NCBI GenBank assembly: GCA_938042065.1
Contig: CALISG010000022.1
Span: forward strand, 1-64,000
DNA from: an uncultured Candidatus Saccharibacteria bacterium
GTDB taxonomy: Bacteria > Patescibacteriota > Saccharimonadia > Saccharimonadales > Saccharimonadaceae
Direction of reading: 5' to 3'
DNA length: 64,000 nt
Shown here: positions 1 to 6,695 of the stretch, in pieces
Numbering within the stretch: the stretch's first letter is position 1
How the letters are laid out: every line of letters begins with the position of its first letter
Translations under genes and position numbers: made by a program
The notes under the pieces: model-generated
What the model saw: only the letters and a program-made list of their open reading frames with translations
Told to the model about the DNA's origin: nothing
The model's database searches: none

Positions 1-37
1 CAGGCCGATTGACACCAAAAATGTTTTGGGGAATAAT

Positions 38-706
38 TTAAGATTCTTCATAGCGGTAGCCCACTCCCTTCACCGTGATGATACAATCCAGGTGTAATTT
101 CTTACGCAGGTTTTTGATGTAAACGTCAATCACTCGGTCGAACGGCACCTCGTCATCACGCCACAACTTATCGATGATAGCCTGCCGACTCCAGACCATG
201 TTTGGATTATCGACGAGCAGTTTGAGCAGTTGCACTTCCTTGGGCTTGAGATGTGCGTCAGCATCATCATAAAATCCCTGATAGGCCATAAAATCCACCG
301 AAGCCAGGCCGCGCTGCCATAAGGTTTTTTTGACAGACTGCTGGCGGCGAAGCAGCGCCTTAATTCGCTTTTCCAAAATCACCAGCGAAAACGGCTTACT
401 CATATAATCATCCGCCAGCTCGTCAAAACTAGCAATCTGCGTCGGCTCATCATACAATGCCGTCAGCATCAACACCGGCACGTCGCTAGTCTGGCGAATT
501 TGGTGTAGTGTTTCGATACCACTTACCCCCGGCAACATAATGTCGAGGATAATCACATCCGCCTGAGTAAATTTTTCCAGCGCCTCCTCGCCGCTGGTCG
601 CCGTCACCACCGTAAAACCGCGCTGGCGGAGGAACTGCTCAGTGCCAATGCGCACCGCTGGTTCGTCTTCTACTAGAAGGATTCGTGATTTTATTGCGTT
701 ACCCAT
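38..706 (-). CDS. OmpR/PhoB-family response regulator
   Basis: A 222-residue two-component response regulator. The N-terminal receiver (about residues 8-120) has the acidic pair in LVEDEP, the phosphoacceptor Asp55 in ILDIMLPG, Thr82 and Lys104 in YMSKP. The C-terminal half (about 125-222) is a winged-helix DNA-binding domain ending in the usual GVGYRYE hairpin. It should bind DNA as a phosphorylated dimer and control transcription. No cognate kinase is adjacent in the window; one may lie to the left. The start is the only in-frame ATG before an upstream stop; an AGGAGG lies too far upstream (about 28 nt) to act as a normal ribosome site. It forms the left flank of the accessory island. Function as a regulator is certain from the domains; its targets are unknown. 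Confidence 0.95.
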   Translation of the reverse strand: MGNAIKSRILLVEDEPAVRIGTEQFLRQRGFTVVTATSGEEALEKFTQADVIILDIMLPGVSGIETLHQIRQTSDVPVLMLTALYDEPTQIASFDELADDYMSKPFSLVILEKRIKALLRRQQSVKKTLWQRGLASVDFMAYQGFYDDADAHLKPKEVQLLKLLVDNPNMVWSRQAIIDKLWRDDEVPFDRVIDVYIKNLRKKLHLDCIITVKGVGYRYEES

Positions 707-1016
707 TTCGGTTAATCTTGGATGCTATCCTCCTATGTTTTGAATTGGCTTGCGCTCGATATTTGGACAACAGTACTTGGTAATTCTGTGGTTAGTCAAG
801 CTGCCAACGTGATAATTAGTTAATTACAATTATACCTTACCAAAGTAATTTGTCTACTTAAGTCTGGTCTAACGCCCCGTGGCATAACTAGAAAAAAGAT
901 TTGAGCGTAAGCTGACATCGTCACTTAAGCGTCTATTAAACTCACCGCACAATAGGATCAGCCGAGACAAGATTATTGACTTATTTTAGCCACTCTGCTA
1001 CCATTCATAATGTACT
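707..1016. other. Intergenic region at left edge of the island
   Basis: No coding region is seen here. It holds the minus-strand promoter of the response regulator at 829-856 and, at its right end, weak plus-strand promoter elements for the T-box leader: TTGACT (976-981), and CATAAT (1006-1011) or TACCAT (999-1004) as possible -10 boxes. None is as good as the promoter of the mirror-image leader at 4842-4870. Confidence 0.5.
829..856 (-). promoter_or_regulatory. sigma-70 type promoter for the response regulator
   Basis: On the minus strand TAGACA (851-856) and TATAAT (829-834) are separated by 16 nt and point towards the response regulator at 706. This would give a 5' untranslated leader of about 115 nt, long for this genome, where most first genes look leaderless. 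Confidence 0.55.
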
Positions 1017-1192
1017 ATAAAGCGTCCGAGTTCCAGTCACGCCGGAACGAGCTGGGTGTCAAAATACACCACGGGAGTGAAGCCGTAAAGTCACACAACC
1101 GAAATCGCGATCCATCGTAGAGCCGGTACTGAGCGCTATAATCCAGTAATGAATTATAGAACAAGGATGGGACCGCGGGAGGTCTCTTTTTT
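1017..1192 (+). promoter_or_regulatory. T-box riboswitch leader (predicted tRNA-His) upstream of hisG
   Basis: The leader carries the T-box element AAGGATGGGACCGCGG within 1163-1178, followed by an intrinsic terminator: GGGACC (1169-1174), loop GCGGGA, GGTCTC (1181-1186) and six T (1187-1192). A 7-bp hairpin CTATAAT/ATTATAG lies just before it in the stem III position. The T-box bases UGGG (1168-1171) would pair with a tRNA 3' end CCCA, meaning discriminator C73, which in bacteria is a hallmark of tRNA-His. Two CAC (His) triplets at 1067-1072 are specifier candidates. Uncharged tRNA-His should favour antitermination and hisG expression. The downstream hisG supports His specificity. The T-box identity is strong; specificity is inferred. 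Confidence 0.88.
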
Positions 1193-1249
1193 GATCTCTC
1201 GTTCCTTGGGTAAATAATATAAATTTATTGTACCTGAGGAGGTTTTATC
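1017..1249 (+). repeat. Left arm of 233-bp perfect inverted repeat
   Basis: These 233 bases recur as an exact reverse complement at 4602-4834; I compared the two arms line by line and found no mismatch. The arm begins about where transcription should start and ends just before the GTG start of hisG, so the duplicated unit is precisely a complete 5' leader including T-box, terminator and ribosome-binding site. Perfect identity suggests recent duplication or ongoing gene conversion. Confidence 0.95.
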
Positions 1250-2131
1250 GTGGATAAGAAATTAAACAGAGAAAACTTAAAAATTGCTATTCAAAAAGAT
1301 GGACGACTTACCGAAGACTCTCTGAGAACGCTGCGGATGATGGGCTTTGAATTCGAGGTGTACGGCCGTAGACTTTTTGCTGCATGCCGCAATTATCCAG
1401 TTGAAATCTTGTTTTGCCGCGACGATGATATACCTGGCTATATAGAGCGCGGCACTGTAGACATCGGCATTGTTGGCCAAAACGTTTTGCGTGAAGTTGG
1501 AGCTACTGCTACGCGTGAAATTCTGCGTCCAGGATTTGGCTATTGTAAGCTTGTTGCTGCTGTTCCTAAAGAATCAAATATTACTACGATTAAAGATTTG
1601 CAAGGAAAAATAATTGCTACAACTTTCCCAAACACGACTAGAAAATATTTTGCGAAACGCGGTATTGACATTAAAACTACTGTGATAGCTGGATCGGTTG
1701 AAATTACACCTGCACTTGGGGTGGCAGATGCGATTGTTGATATAATGGCTAGCGGTAGCACTCTTTTATTAAATGACCTACGCCCCATAGAAACAATTCT
1801 AGAAACCGAAGCTGTTCTTATTAGAAACGAAAAGACGCTTTCAAAAGACAAGGAAGATCTAATTGCTCAGATGCTAGTTCGTCTTGAGTCGGCACTTGTT
1901 GCAAAGAATTTGAAGTATATTATGATGAACGCGCCCAAAGAGAATATCGATAAAATTAAAAATATCGCCCCTGGACTTGATGCTCCAACTGTAGTGGAAT
2001 TAACGAAGCCTGGTTGGCTGGCTGTACATGCCGTCATGAATGAAGATGAGTTTTGGAAGGTGGCTAGCAAATTGAAAAGTCTTGGCGCACGCGGGATTCT
2101 CGTGTCGCCGATTGAAAAAATCATAGCATAA
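1250..2131 (+). CDS. hisG: ATP phosphoribosyltransferase, long form
   Basis: HisG joins ATP and PRPP to give phosphoribosyl-ATP, the first step of histidine synthesis. The 293 residues match the long (HisG_L) form. The PRPP-binding loop is seen at 157-172 (GVADAIVDIMASGSTL), and the last 80 or so residues fit the ACT-like histidine-feedback domain, so the enzyme should not need HisZ. The start is GTG at 1250, set by GAGGAGG 7 nt upstream. It lies directly behind the T-box leader and is followed 9 nt later by hisE. The rest of the pathway (hisI, hisA, hisF, hisH, hisB, hisC, hisD) is absent from the window, which makes its role here unclear. Confidence 0.95.
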   Translation: MDKKLNRENLKIAIQKDGRLTEDSLRTLRMMGFEFEVYGRRLFAACRNYPVEILFCRDDDIPGYIERGTVDIGIVGQNVLREVGATATREILRPGFGYCKLVAAVPKESNITTIKDLQGKIIATTFPNTTRKYFAKRGIDIKTTVIAGSVEITPALGVADAIVDIMASGSTLLLNDLRPIETILETEAVLIRNEKTLSKDKEDLIAQMLVRLESALVAKNLKYIMMNAPKENIDKIKNIAPGLDAPTVVELTKPGWLAVHAVMNEDEFWKVASKLKSLGARGILVSPIEKIIA

Positions 2132-2140
2132 GGAGGCTAT

Positions 2141-2431
2141 ATGACAATTAGAGAATTATACGAAATCATAGAGAGCAGACGCAACAGCGATGAAAGCACG
2201 TCCTACACAAAACAATTACTCGACAGAGGTTTAGATAGGATTATCCAAAAAGTTGGCGAAGAATCAGTTGAAGTTGTAATCGCTGCAAAGAATGATGAAA
2301 ACGATAAATTTATTGGCGAGGTCGCAGATTTGGTTTATCACCTCCTAGTTTTGTTGGTTGCCAAAGATGTTAAAATTACCTATATAGAGCGGCGCCTTCA
2401 AGAACGTCACGATAAGTCACAAATGAGTTGA
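2141..2431 (+). CDS. hisE: Phosphoribosyl-ATP pyrophosphohydrolase
   Basis: A 96-residue all-alpha NTP pyrophosphatase of the HisE/MazG superfamily that cleaves phosphoribosyl-ATP to phosphoribosyl-AMP and PPi, the second step of histidine synthesis. The metal-binding motif is visible as KVGEESVEVVIAAK (37-50) with EVADLVYHLL (60-69) completing the site. It is a stand-alone HisE, not fused to HisI. It follows hisG by 9 nt with AAGGAGG as ribosome site, so the two are cotranscribed. Removing PPi and PR-ATP would pull the reversible HisG reaction forward, but no HisI cyclohydrolase is seen to use the product. Confidence 0.93.
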   Translation: MTIRELYEIIESRRNSDESTSYTKQLLDRGLDRIIQKVGEESVEVVIAAKNDENDKFIGEVADLVYHLLVLLVAKDVKITYIERRLQERHDKSQMS

Positions 2432-2499
2432 ATATATAACGAGAGTGTGACAATATCACCGTAAGGTTGGACAGCACATTCAAAATTAAGGAGAGAATA

Positions 2500-3264
2500 A
2501 TGATGAACTCAACAACCACGGCTGTCATCACTGCTGCGAACGGTAACGGAACGGCAATTGAAGTCATTACTAGTCCGCTTACCCGTACAGAGTACGTTAG
2601 TCGAGGACGGATACTAGGAGAGAGCACAGAGAAGCTTGGCGCCGAACAGGCCGGTTTTCTTGTGTCGTCGCAAAGCCATTTTGAAATGGCTGGCGGAGAG
2701 TTCTGCGGCAATGCATCGCGGGCGGCTGCTGTACTGTTTTCAGAGCTGCGAGGTACTGGTGACGTAGAATTTACGGTATCTGGCTTCAAAGGCCTCGTTA
2801 GCGCGACTGTCGATAAGCGGTCGGATAACGAGTACTATGCTCGATGCAGGTTTCCGGGTATGCCTGTCGGGGTTTATCCTGTAGAAGGCCATGAACAGAC
2901 GATAAACATCGTCGATCTTGGCGGTATCGTCCATGTTGTGGTAGAGAGTAGATTTCCAGCTCGGGCAGAAGTCTACCGGAGGACGCATCATCACCTGACG
3001 GAAGAGCTGGGTCTTCGTGAGCGGGATGCTGTTGGAGTGGTCTGGGTCGAGAGGAAGAACAACCTTGTCGTGATTCATCCTGTAGTATGGGTGAGGAGTA
3101 TCGATACGTTTTTCTATGAATCATCGTGTGGCTCTGGTACGATTGCGGCGTGTGCTGTAACTGGCGTCTCAGACATCATTCAGCCAACCGGTAAGATTAT
3201 CCGGGCCGAAGTTGACGGTGATTTTGTGACTCTCGAGAGTGATATGGAGGTCGTTCATGATTGA
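2500..3264 (+). CDS. DapF-fold amino-acid racemase/epimerase (histidine-racemase-like)
   Basis: A 254-residue member of the cofactor-independent DapF fold. Both catalytic cysteines are present in the family motifs: Cys69 in GGEFCGNASR and Cys210 in ESSCGSGT. The DapF family includes diaminopimelate epimerase and the histidine racemases (CntK of staphylopine synthesis, HisR). The His T-box and hisG-hisE context favours histidine or a related amino acid as substrate, but the sequence alone does not fix it; there are no lysine/diaminopimelate genes around. The start is taken at 2500 (ATGATG) because AAGGAG lies 6 nt before it; an in-frame TTG at 2467 lacks such a site. It follows hisE by 68 nt and overlaps the GNAT gene by 8 nt, showing translational coupling. 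Confidence 0.8.
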   Translation: MMNSTTTAVITAANGNGTAIEVITSPLTRTEYVSRGRILGESTEKLGAEQAGFLVSSQSHFEMAGGEFCGNASRAAAVLFSELRGTGDVEFTVSGFKGLVSATVDKRSDNEYYARCRFPGMPVGVYPVEGHEQTINIVDLGGIVHVVVESRFPARAEVYRRTHHHLTEELGLRERDAVGVVWVERKNNLVVIHPVVWVRSIDTFFYESSCGSGTIAACAVTGVSDIIQPTGKIIRAEVDGDFVTLESDMEVVHD

Positions 3265-3841
3265 GTATACTATCGCTAGAGACACAGCTGATGTGGCTGG
3301 GTTCACATCTCTGTATCAGGAGGCTTTTGGCGGAGCTCCTTATTTTGAAGTGTATCCGAGATATAGGATACGCAAAGAAATCTGGGGTCCCCACCTGGAA
3401 AGAGGAGTCATAGTTCTTGCAAAGGATGATGGCTCTGTCGTGGGTTTTTGCTGCGCGCTTCCCGTAGATGATGCCCCTGACGATGTCAGAGAATTTCTAC
3501 AAGACTCGCAAGAAATTCTCGCAGATAGCGATCAGATGTGGTATATCTCAGAGTTGGGCGTGGCTTTGAGTCATCGTGGCCGAAAAATTGCCTACGCCGT
3601 GACTGAGCGATGCCTCTCTGAGGCGAATCGCCTCGGAGGCGCATACTACGTCATGAGGACGGCAGCCAAAGGATCCAGCTCAAGACATATGTTCTTGAGG
3701 ATGGGATCTACTGAGATTTCTAAGGTCCAAGACGTGTCGGCTCAGACGGAAGAAAACCACTCTCAGAGTACCCAGCGAATTTGGCTTTATGGCAACTACA
3801 GTTTCGCGCTACAGAACATTAAATCTCTCTCCGCCTCCTGA
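3257..3841 (+). CDS. GNAT-family N-acetyltransferase
   Basis: A 194-residue GCN5-related acetyltransferase. The acetyl-CoA binding motif A is visible as beta-strand MWYISELGVALS followed by HRGRKIAYAV (about 94-114), and a conserved strand VVGFCCALPV lies at 61-70. It should transfer an acyl group to a small-molecule amine; the substrate is unknown. The start is ATG at 3257, 6 nt after GGAGG; this overlaps the racemase stop by 8 nt. As last gene of the His T-box operon it probably modifies a product of the racemase, such as a D-amino acid, but that is inference. N-acetylation of D-amino acids by GNAT enzymes is known. Confidence 0.8.
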   Translation: MIEYTIARDTADVAGFTSLYQEAFGGAPYFEVYPRYRIRKEIWGPHLERGVIVLAKDDGSVVGFCCALPVDDAPDDVREFLQDSQEILADSDQMWYISELGVALSHRGRKIAYAVTERCLSEANRLGGAYYVMRTAAKGSSSRHMFLRMGSTEISKVQDVSAQTEENHSQSTQRIWLYGNYSFALQNIKSLSAS

Positions 3842-3885
3842 CCAACCACCACGGGGCGGCATAGCGATCTTGAAAGAGCGCTCCA

Positions 3886-4596
3886 TTACTCAATGCATTG
3901 AAATACATTTATAGTACCATAAATTGCCGCTTTTTTTCCGTAAAATGCCGCCCACTCACGGTCACCATATGAGAAATGCCACCACTCGCCGTAGAACGGC
4001 GCGAAGCCTTGTGCTATCATAGCGTCATGTAACACCTTTCTATACGAGGCTTGCTCTGGGGTCACTTTCGCAAAAGTTTTAATAATATCTGGATTAGAAT
4101 AGTCGGATATTTTGTTTCCCATATTGATAGGGTTATTACTACTATTGACAAGAGTTAAATCAACCGCCGCTCCCATTGGGTGTCCAGCCACATCGGGTAT
4201 AGCAATAAAATCATGGACTAGACGAATTAGTTTGTATTCTGGCATCTCGGGATTATCTCGTTGCAAGGCCGCTTTGCGTTCGCGAAAGTACTTTTCTTGT
4301 ACTTTTGGGTGGCGAAAGCCATAAACAACGCGTAGTCGCAAATTGTCACCTGCCTTCAGCTGCTTATTAACCGTAGCGAGCTTTCTAGCTAATGTATCGC
4401 GCACCAAAATAGACTCACCAGTATAAACTTGCATATCCGATTGCTCGTGTTCGGCTATGATCGACGAATCGTATTTGCGTACGTTAACCAATGGTTCCTG
4501 ACTATTGCCGGGCTTAGCGCTTACCATTTCGTCATAGGTTAAAATGTGCCGATTAATATAATTAGGATTTTCTTGAATTTGTTTTATTGTATTCAT
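3886..4596 (-). CDS. VanX/DdpX-type D-alanyl-D-alanine dipeptidase (peptidase M15D)
   Basis: A 236-residue zinc D,D-dipeptidase. Family zinc ligands and catalytic residues are all visible: His139 and Asp146 in GHPMGAAVDLTL, Glu204 and His207 in GEWWHFSYGDREW, and the conserved Arg95 in VYGFRHP. Such enzymes hydrolyse D-Ala-D-Ala or related D,D-dipeptides in the cytoplasm; no signal peptide is seen. The start is ATG at 4596 with GAGGAGG 12 nt upstream; an upstream in-frame TTG at 4623 would place the ribosome site inside the gene. It is the only gene behind the second T-box leader and is convergent with the hisG operon, its end 45 nt from the GNAT end. Control of a VanX-like enzyme by a T-box is unusual. 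No VanH/VanA ligase is nearby, so glycopeptide resistance is not indicated. Confidence 0.9.
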   Translation of the reverse strand: MNTIKQIQENPNYINRHILTYDEMVSAKPGNSQEPLVNVRKYDSSIIAEHEQSDMQVYTGESILVRDTLARKLATVNKQLKAGDNLRLRVVYGFRHPKVQEKYFRERKAALQRDNPEMPEYKLIRLVHDFIAIPDVAGHPMGAAVDLTLVNSSNNPINMGNKISDYSNPDIIKTFAKVTPEQASYRKVLHDAMIAQGFAPFYGEWWHFSYGDREWAAFYGKKAAIYGTINVFQCIE

Positions 4597-4601
4597 AGTA
4601 T

Positions 4602-4834
4602 GATAAAACCTCCTCAGGTACAATAAATTTATATTATTTACCCAAGGAACGAGAGATCAAAAAAGAGACCTCCCGCGGTCCCATCCTTGTTCTATAATTC
4701 ATTACTGGATTATAGCGCTCAGTACCGGCTCTACGATGGATCGCGATTTCGGTTGTGTGACTTTACGGCTTCACTCCCGTGGTGTATTTTGACACCCAGC
4801 TCGTTCCGGCGTGACTGGAACTCGGACGCTTTAT
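4602..4834 (-). repeat. Right arm of 233-bp perfect inverted repeat
   Basis: Exact reverse complement of 1017-1249. The outer edge lies 7 nt downstream of a TATAAT box, about where transcription begins; the inner edge is just after the ribosome-binding site of the dipeptidase. The five genes between the arms are thus enclosed by two identical inward-reading leaders. Confidence 0.95.
4659..4834 (-). promoter_or_regulatory. T-box riboswitch leader (predicted tRNA-His) upstream of dipeptidase
   Basis: Identical in sequence to the leader of hisG: T-box element at 4673-4688 with UGGG, then the intrinsic terminator at 4659-4682 on the minus strand. It reads towards the VanX-like gene at 4596. The dipeptidase should therefore be induced by the same uncharged tRNA as hisG. 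Confidence 0.87.
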
Positions 4835-4841
4835 GTTTAGG

Positions 4842-4870
4842 ATTATACATAGGAGCTATAGCTGGGTCAA
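4842..4870 (-). promoter_or_regulatory. Consensus promoter of the dipeptidase T-box transcript
   Basis: On the minus strand TTGACC (4865-4870) and a perfect TATAAT (4842-4847) are 17 nt apart, with TATG just before the -10 box. Predicted transcription starts at about 4835, at the edge of the inverted repeat. The promoter is outside the repeat and is not shared by the hisG side. Confidence 0.8.
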
Positions 4871-4899
4871 TATTTTTGGAGTTTTTAGATTTTCTTTTT

Positions 4900-6015
4900 C
4901 TATTCATTTGGCGTATCTTTCTCAATACTTTTGCTATTGATATGTTTGTTATCTCCTAATCCTATCTTGGAAGATTGAAGGCTGTGTTGGGTAGAGAGTA
5001 TGTAAGATGTTAGCTTTGGAAGTGACTCGTCTATATTTTTAATTGTCGGGCAAGCTTTGTATAATATTTCGAGACAACTTGGTGTACTAAAATTTTTGAT
5101 TATATTGGATACTAAAGATTGCTGATATTCTGCTAATTGTCTAATTACTTCGGTGTTAAAATATATATTTATATTCTGTATACCTTTTAGACTATCTACT
5201 ATTTGTCCGCCAAGGATCTGTAGTTGGGCTTGTTGTTCTGGAGATAATGACAACTTCGCTGGAAGTTTAATGTCTTTTTTAATTTCCTCAGCTAGTTTTA
5301 TAGCACTTTCTTTTTTCTTCTCTATAAAATGATTATGGTGAGCTGCGGCGTCTCTATACTCCTTAAGCTCATTTAACTTGATTTTCATATCCTTCCAAGA
5401 TATATCCTTTTGCAAGATTTCCTTGGCGATCACATCCCAGATAATAATAGCTTTGCATTTCTCGCTAAACTTTGTTTTGAGATCATCAAAAGAGCTGCTA
5501 CTGCTTAATAATTCATTTAGATTGCTAGCAGTTAACTGACGTGAAGACCATGAGAAATCGTATCCTAGAATTTCTATTATCTCGCCTAGAGTTAAATAAG
5601 AAACCAGTGTCTCTAAATTATTTTTGAAAATTAAATTATTTTCAGTATCCTTTGATTTACATTTGTCTAGATATTTTCCGTGCTGCAATAAAATATCATA
5701 ATATGCCTCAATTAAATCAGGCAGATACAGCAGCAACTTACGCAATTGAATCTCCACTTCATAGACAGCCTTGAAAACTTCTTCTGCCCGTTTGCGAGAA
5801 CTCGAATCGCTCAATATGCCTATTTTAAGATTTTCATTAATTTTAACGTATATTTGAGGATCTATTTGCTTACTGCGTTTTATTGTTACAAGAAACAGCT
5901 GTTCGGATATAGCCTCACATTTATCAGAAGAATCTTTATTGATTCCTATTCTATCTAAAATATCCTGTACTTCACCACTAGTTTGCGCTTTTATAACTAG
6001 GACTATTTGCTGCAT
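4900..6015 (-). CDS. HEPN-domain protein of unknown function
   Basis: I do not recognise a named family. The 371-residue protein is mostly helical, lysine-rich and AT-rich in sequence. Residues 215-235 contain Arg221-x4-His226 within KEYRDAAAHHNHF, the R-x4-6-H signature of HEPN ribonuclease domains, preceded by helices around 85-115 and 135-200 as in Swt1/AbiJ-type HEPN proteins. No Walker or nuclease motif other than HEPN is seen and there is no adjacent MNT antitoxin. TATAAT (6022-6027) stands 6 nt before the ATG, predicting a leaderless mRNA. Its end is 30 nt from the dipeptidase promoter. HEPN proteins often act in abortive infection or toxin systems; the nearby restriction system fits a defence island, but this function is inferred. 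Confidence 0.6.
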   Translation of the reverse strand: MQQIVLVIKAQTSGEVQDILDRIGINKDSSDKCEAISEQLFLVTIKRSKQIDPQIYVKINENLKIGILSDSSSRKRAEEVFKAVYEVEIQLRKLLLYLPDLIEAYYDILLQHGKYLDKCKSKDTENNLIFKNNLETLVSYLTLGEIIEILGYDFSWSSRQLTASNLNELLSSSSSFDDLKTKFSEKCKAIIIWDVIAKEILQKDISWKDMKIKLNELKEYRDAAAHHNHFIEKKKESAIKLAEEIKKDIKLPAKLSLSPEQQAQLQILGGQIVDSLKGIQNINIYFNTEVIRQLAEYQQSLVSNIIKNFSTPSCLEILYKACPTIKNIDESLPKLTSYILSTQHSLQSSKIGLGDNKHINSKSIEKDTPNE

Positions 6016-6094
6016 ACGCTCATTATAACACCGAGGCGATTGATTATTGTAGTATGGGGGTAATGTAGCGGTCCATTATATTAAATCTACATAC

Positions 6095-6155
6095 AAAAAA
6101 AGACTCCGAAGAATCTTGTAGCCTCTTTGATGGTGAACTCCTCGTTTCTAATTTG
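6095..6155 (-). ncRNA. Candidate small RNA or orphan terminator unit
   Basis: On the minus strand a TATAAT box (6162-6167) is followed about 50 nt later by a strong intrinsic terminator: AAGATTC, UUCG tetraloop, GAGTCTT (6100-6117) and then a T run (6095-6101). This predicts a transcript of about 60 nt containing GAGGAG. No start codon is suitably placed. It lies upstream of the HEPN gene, which has its own -10 box. No good -35 element is visible. It might instead be an attenuated leader. Confidence 0.35.
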
Positions 6156-6254
6156 GAACCAATTATAGCGGAACTGAGAAAACTTCGTAAGATATTCTAT
6201 ACTACCAGTCATAGTTATCAGTTAAGAACCTCTGTTTAATGTTAATCTCAGCTA

Positions 6255-6268
6255 CCATATTAATATGG
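6255..6268. promoter_or_regulatory. 14-bp palindrome, likely operator of the HTH gene
   Basis: CCATATTAATATGG is a perfect palindrome lying between the probable -35 region and the -10 box TATAGT (6275-6280) of the HTH gene at 6295. Its position suggests repression, perhaps by the HTH product itself. Confidence 0.5.
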
Positions 6269-6294
6269 AATATATATAGTATAGAGGAATTAGT

Positions 6295-6693
6295 ATGATT
6301 AATAAGACCGATAAACAGCAAGGCTTCATTGAACTGAGAGCGAAAGGAAACAGTTTTGATACTATCGCCAAACAATTAGAAGTGAGCAAAGGCACCTTAA
6401 TAAACTGGTCACGAGACTTAGAAGATGAAATTCAAAATTATTCAGCACTAGAATTGGATGCACTTAAGGAAAAATATCTCATATCTAAAAAGCACCAGAT
6501 ACAGTCCTACGGAGAGCAACTAGCGACCGTAAGAGAGGAACTATCGAGCAGAGACCTATCTGATGTTAAAACGGAGAAATTAATCGAAGTCGAAATCAAG
6601 TTATTAGAAGCAATTAATAAACTTGGCATCACTACTACATTAACAGGTGAAGGGATGTCATTAAAGGAATTTAATACAAGTTGGGAGATTTAA
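6295..6693 (+). CDS. Small helix-turn-helix protein
   Basis: A 132-residue protein. Residues 8-35 form a resolvase/terminase-small-subunit style HTH (FIELRAKGNSFDTIAKQL, then VSKGTLINW), followed by a long charged helix (about 45-115) that may be a coiled coil. It probably binds DNA as a regulator or accessory recombination factor; I cannot name a family. The start is ATG at 6295, after AGAGGA. The promoter contains the 14-bp palindrome at 6255-6268. The next gene begins 2 nt after its stop, so both are one operon. Confidence 0.6.
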   Translation: MINKTDKQQGFIELRAKGNSFDTIAKQLEVSKGTLINWSRDLEDEIQNYSALELDALKEKYLISKKHQIQSYGEQLATVREELSSRDLSDVKTEKLIEVEIKLLEAINKLGITTTLTGEGMSLKEFNTSWEI

Positions 6694-6695
6694 AA

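Noticed and set aside
1277..2124. Long minus-strand open frames opposite hisG and many other genes
   Set aside because: They are shadows of real genes in other frames, lacking start signals and family motifs.
3886..4596. VanX-like dipeptidase and the VanY-like enzyme at 36568 as vancomycin resistance
   Set aside because: They are 32 kb apart, no VanH or VanA ligase is present, and the control element is a T-box. Peptide or wall metabolism is more likely.
6120..6160. Partial resemblance of this stretch to the 3' end of tRNA-Glu (TGGTGA...GGAACC), as a possible attachment-site repeat
   Set aside because: Only scattered short matches with gaps; no continuous identity that would mark an att duplication.
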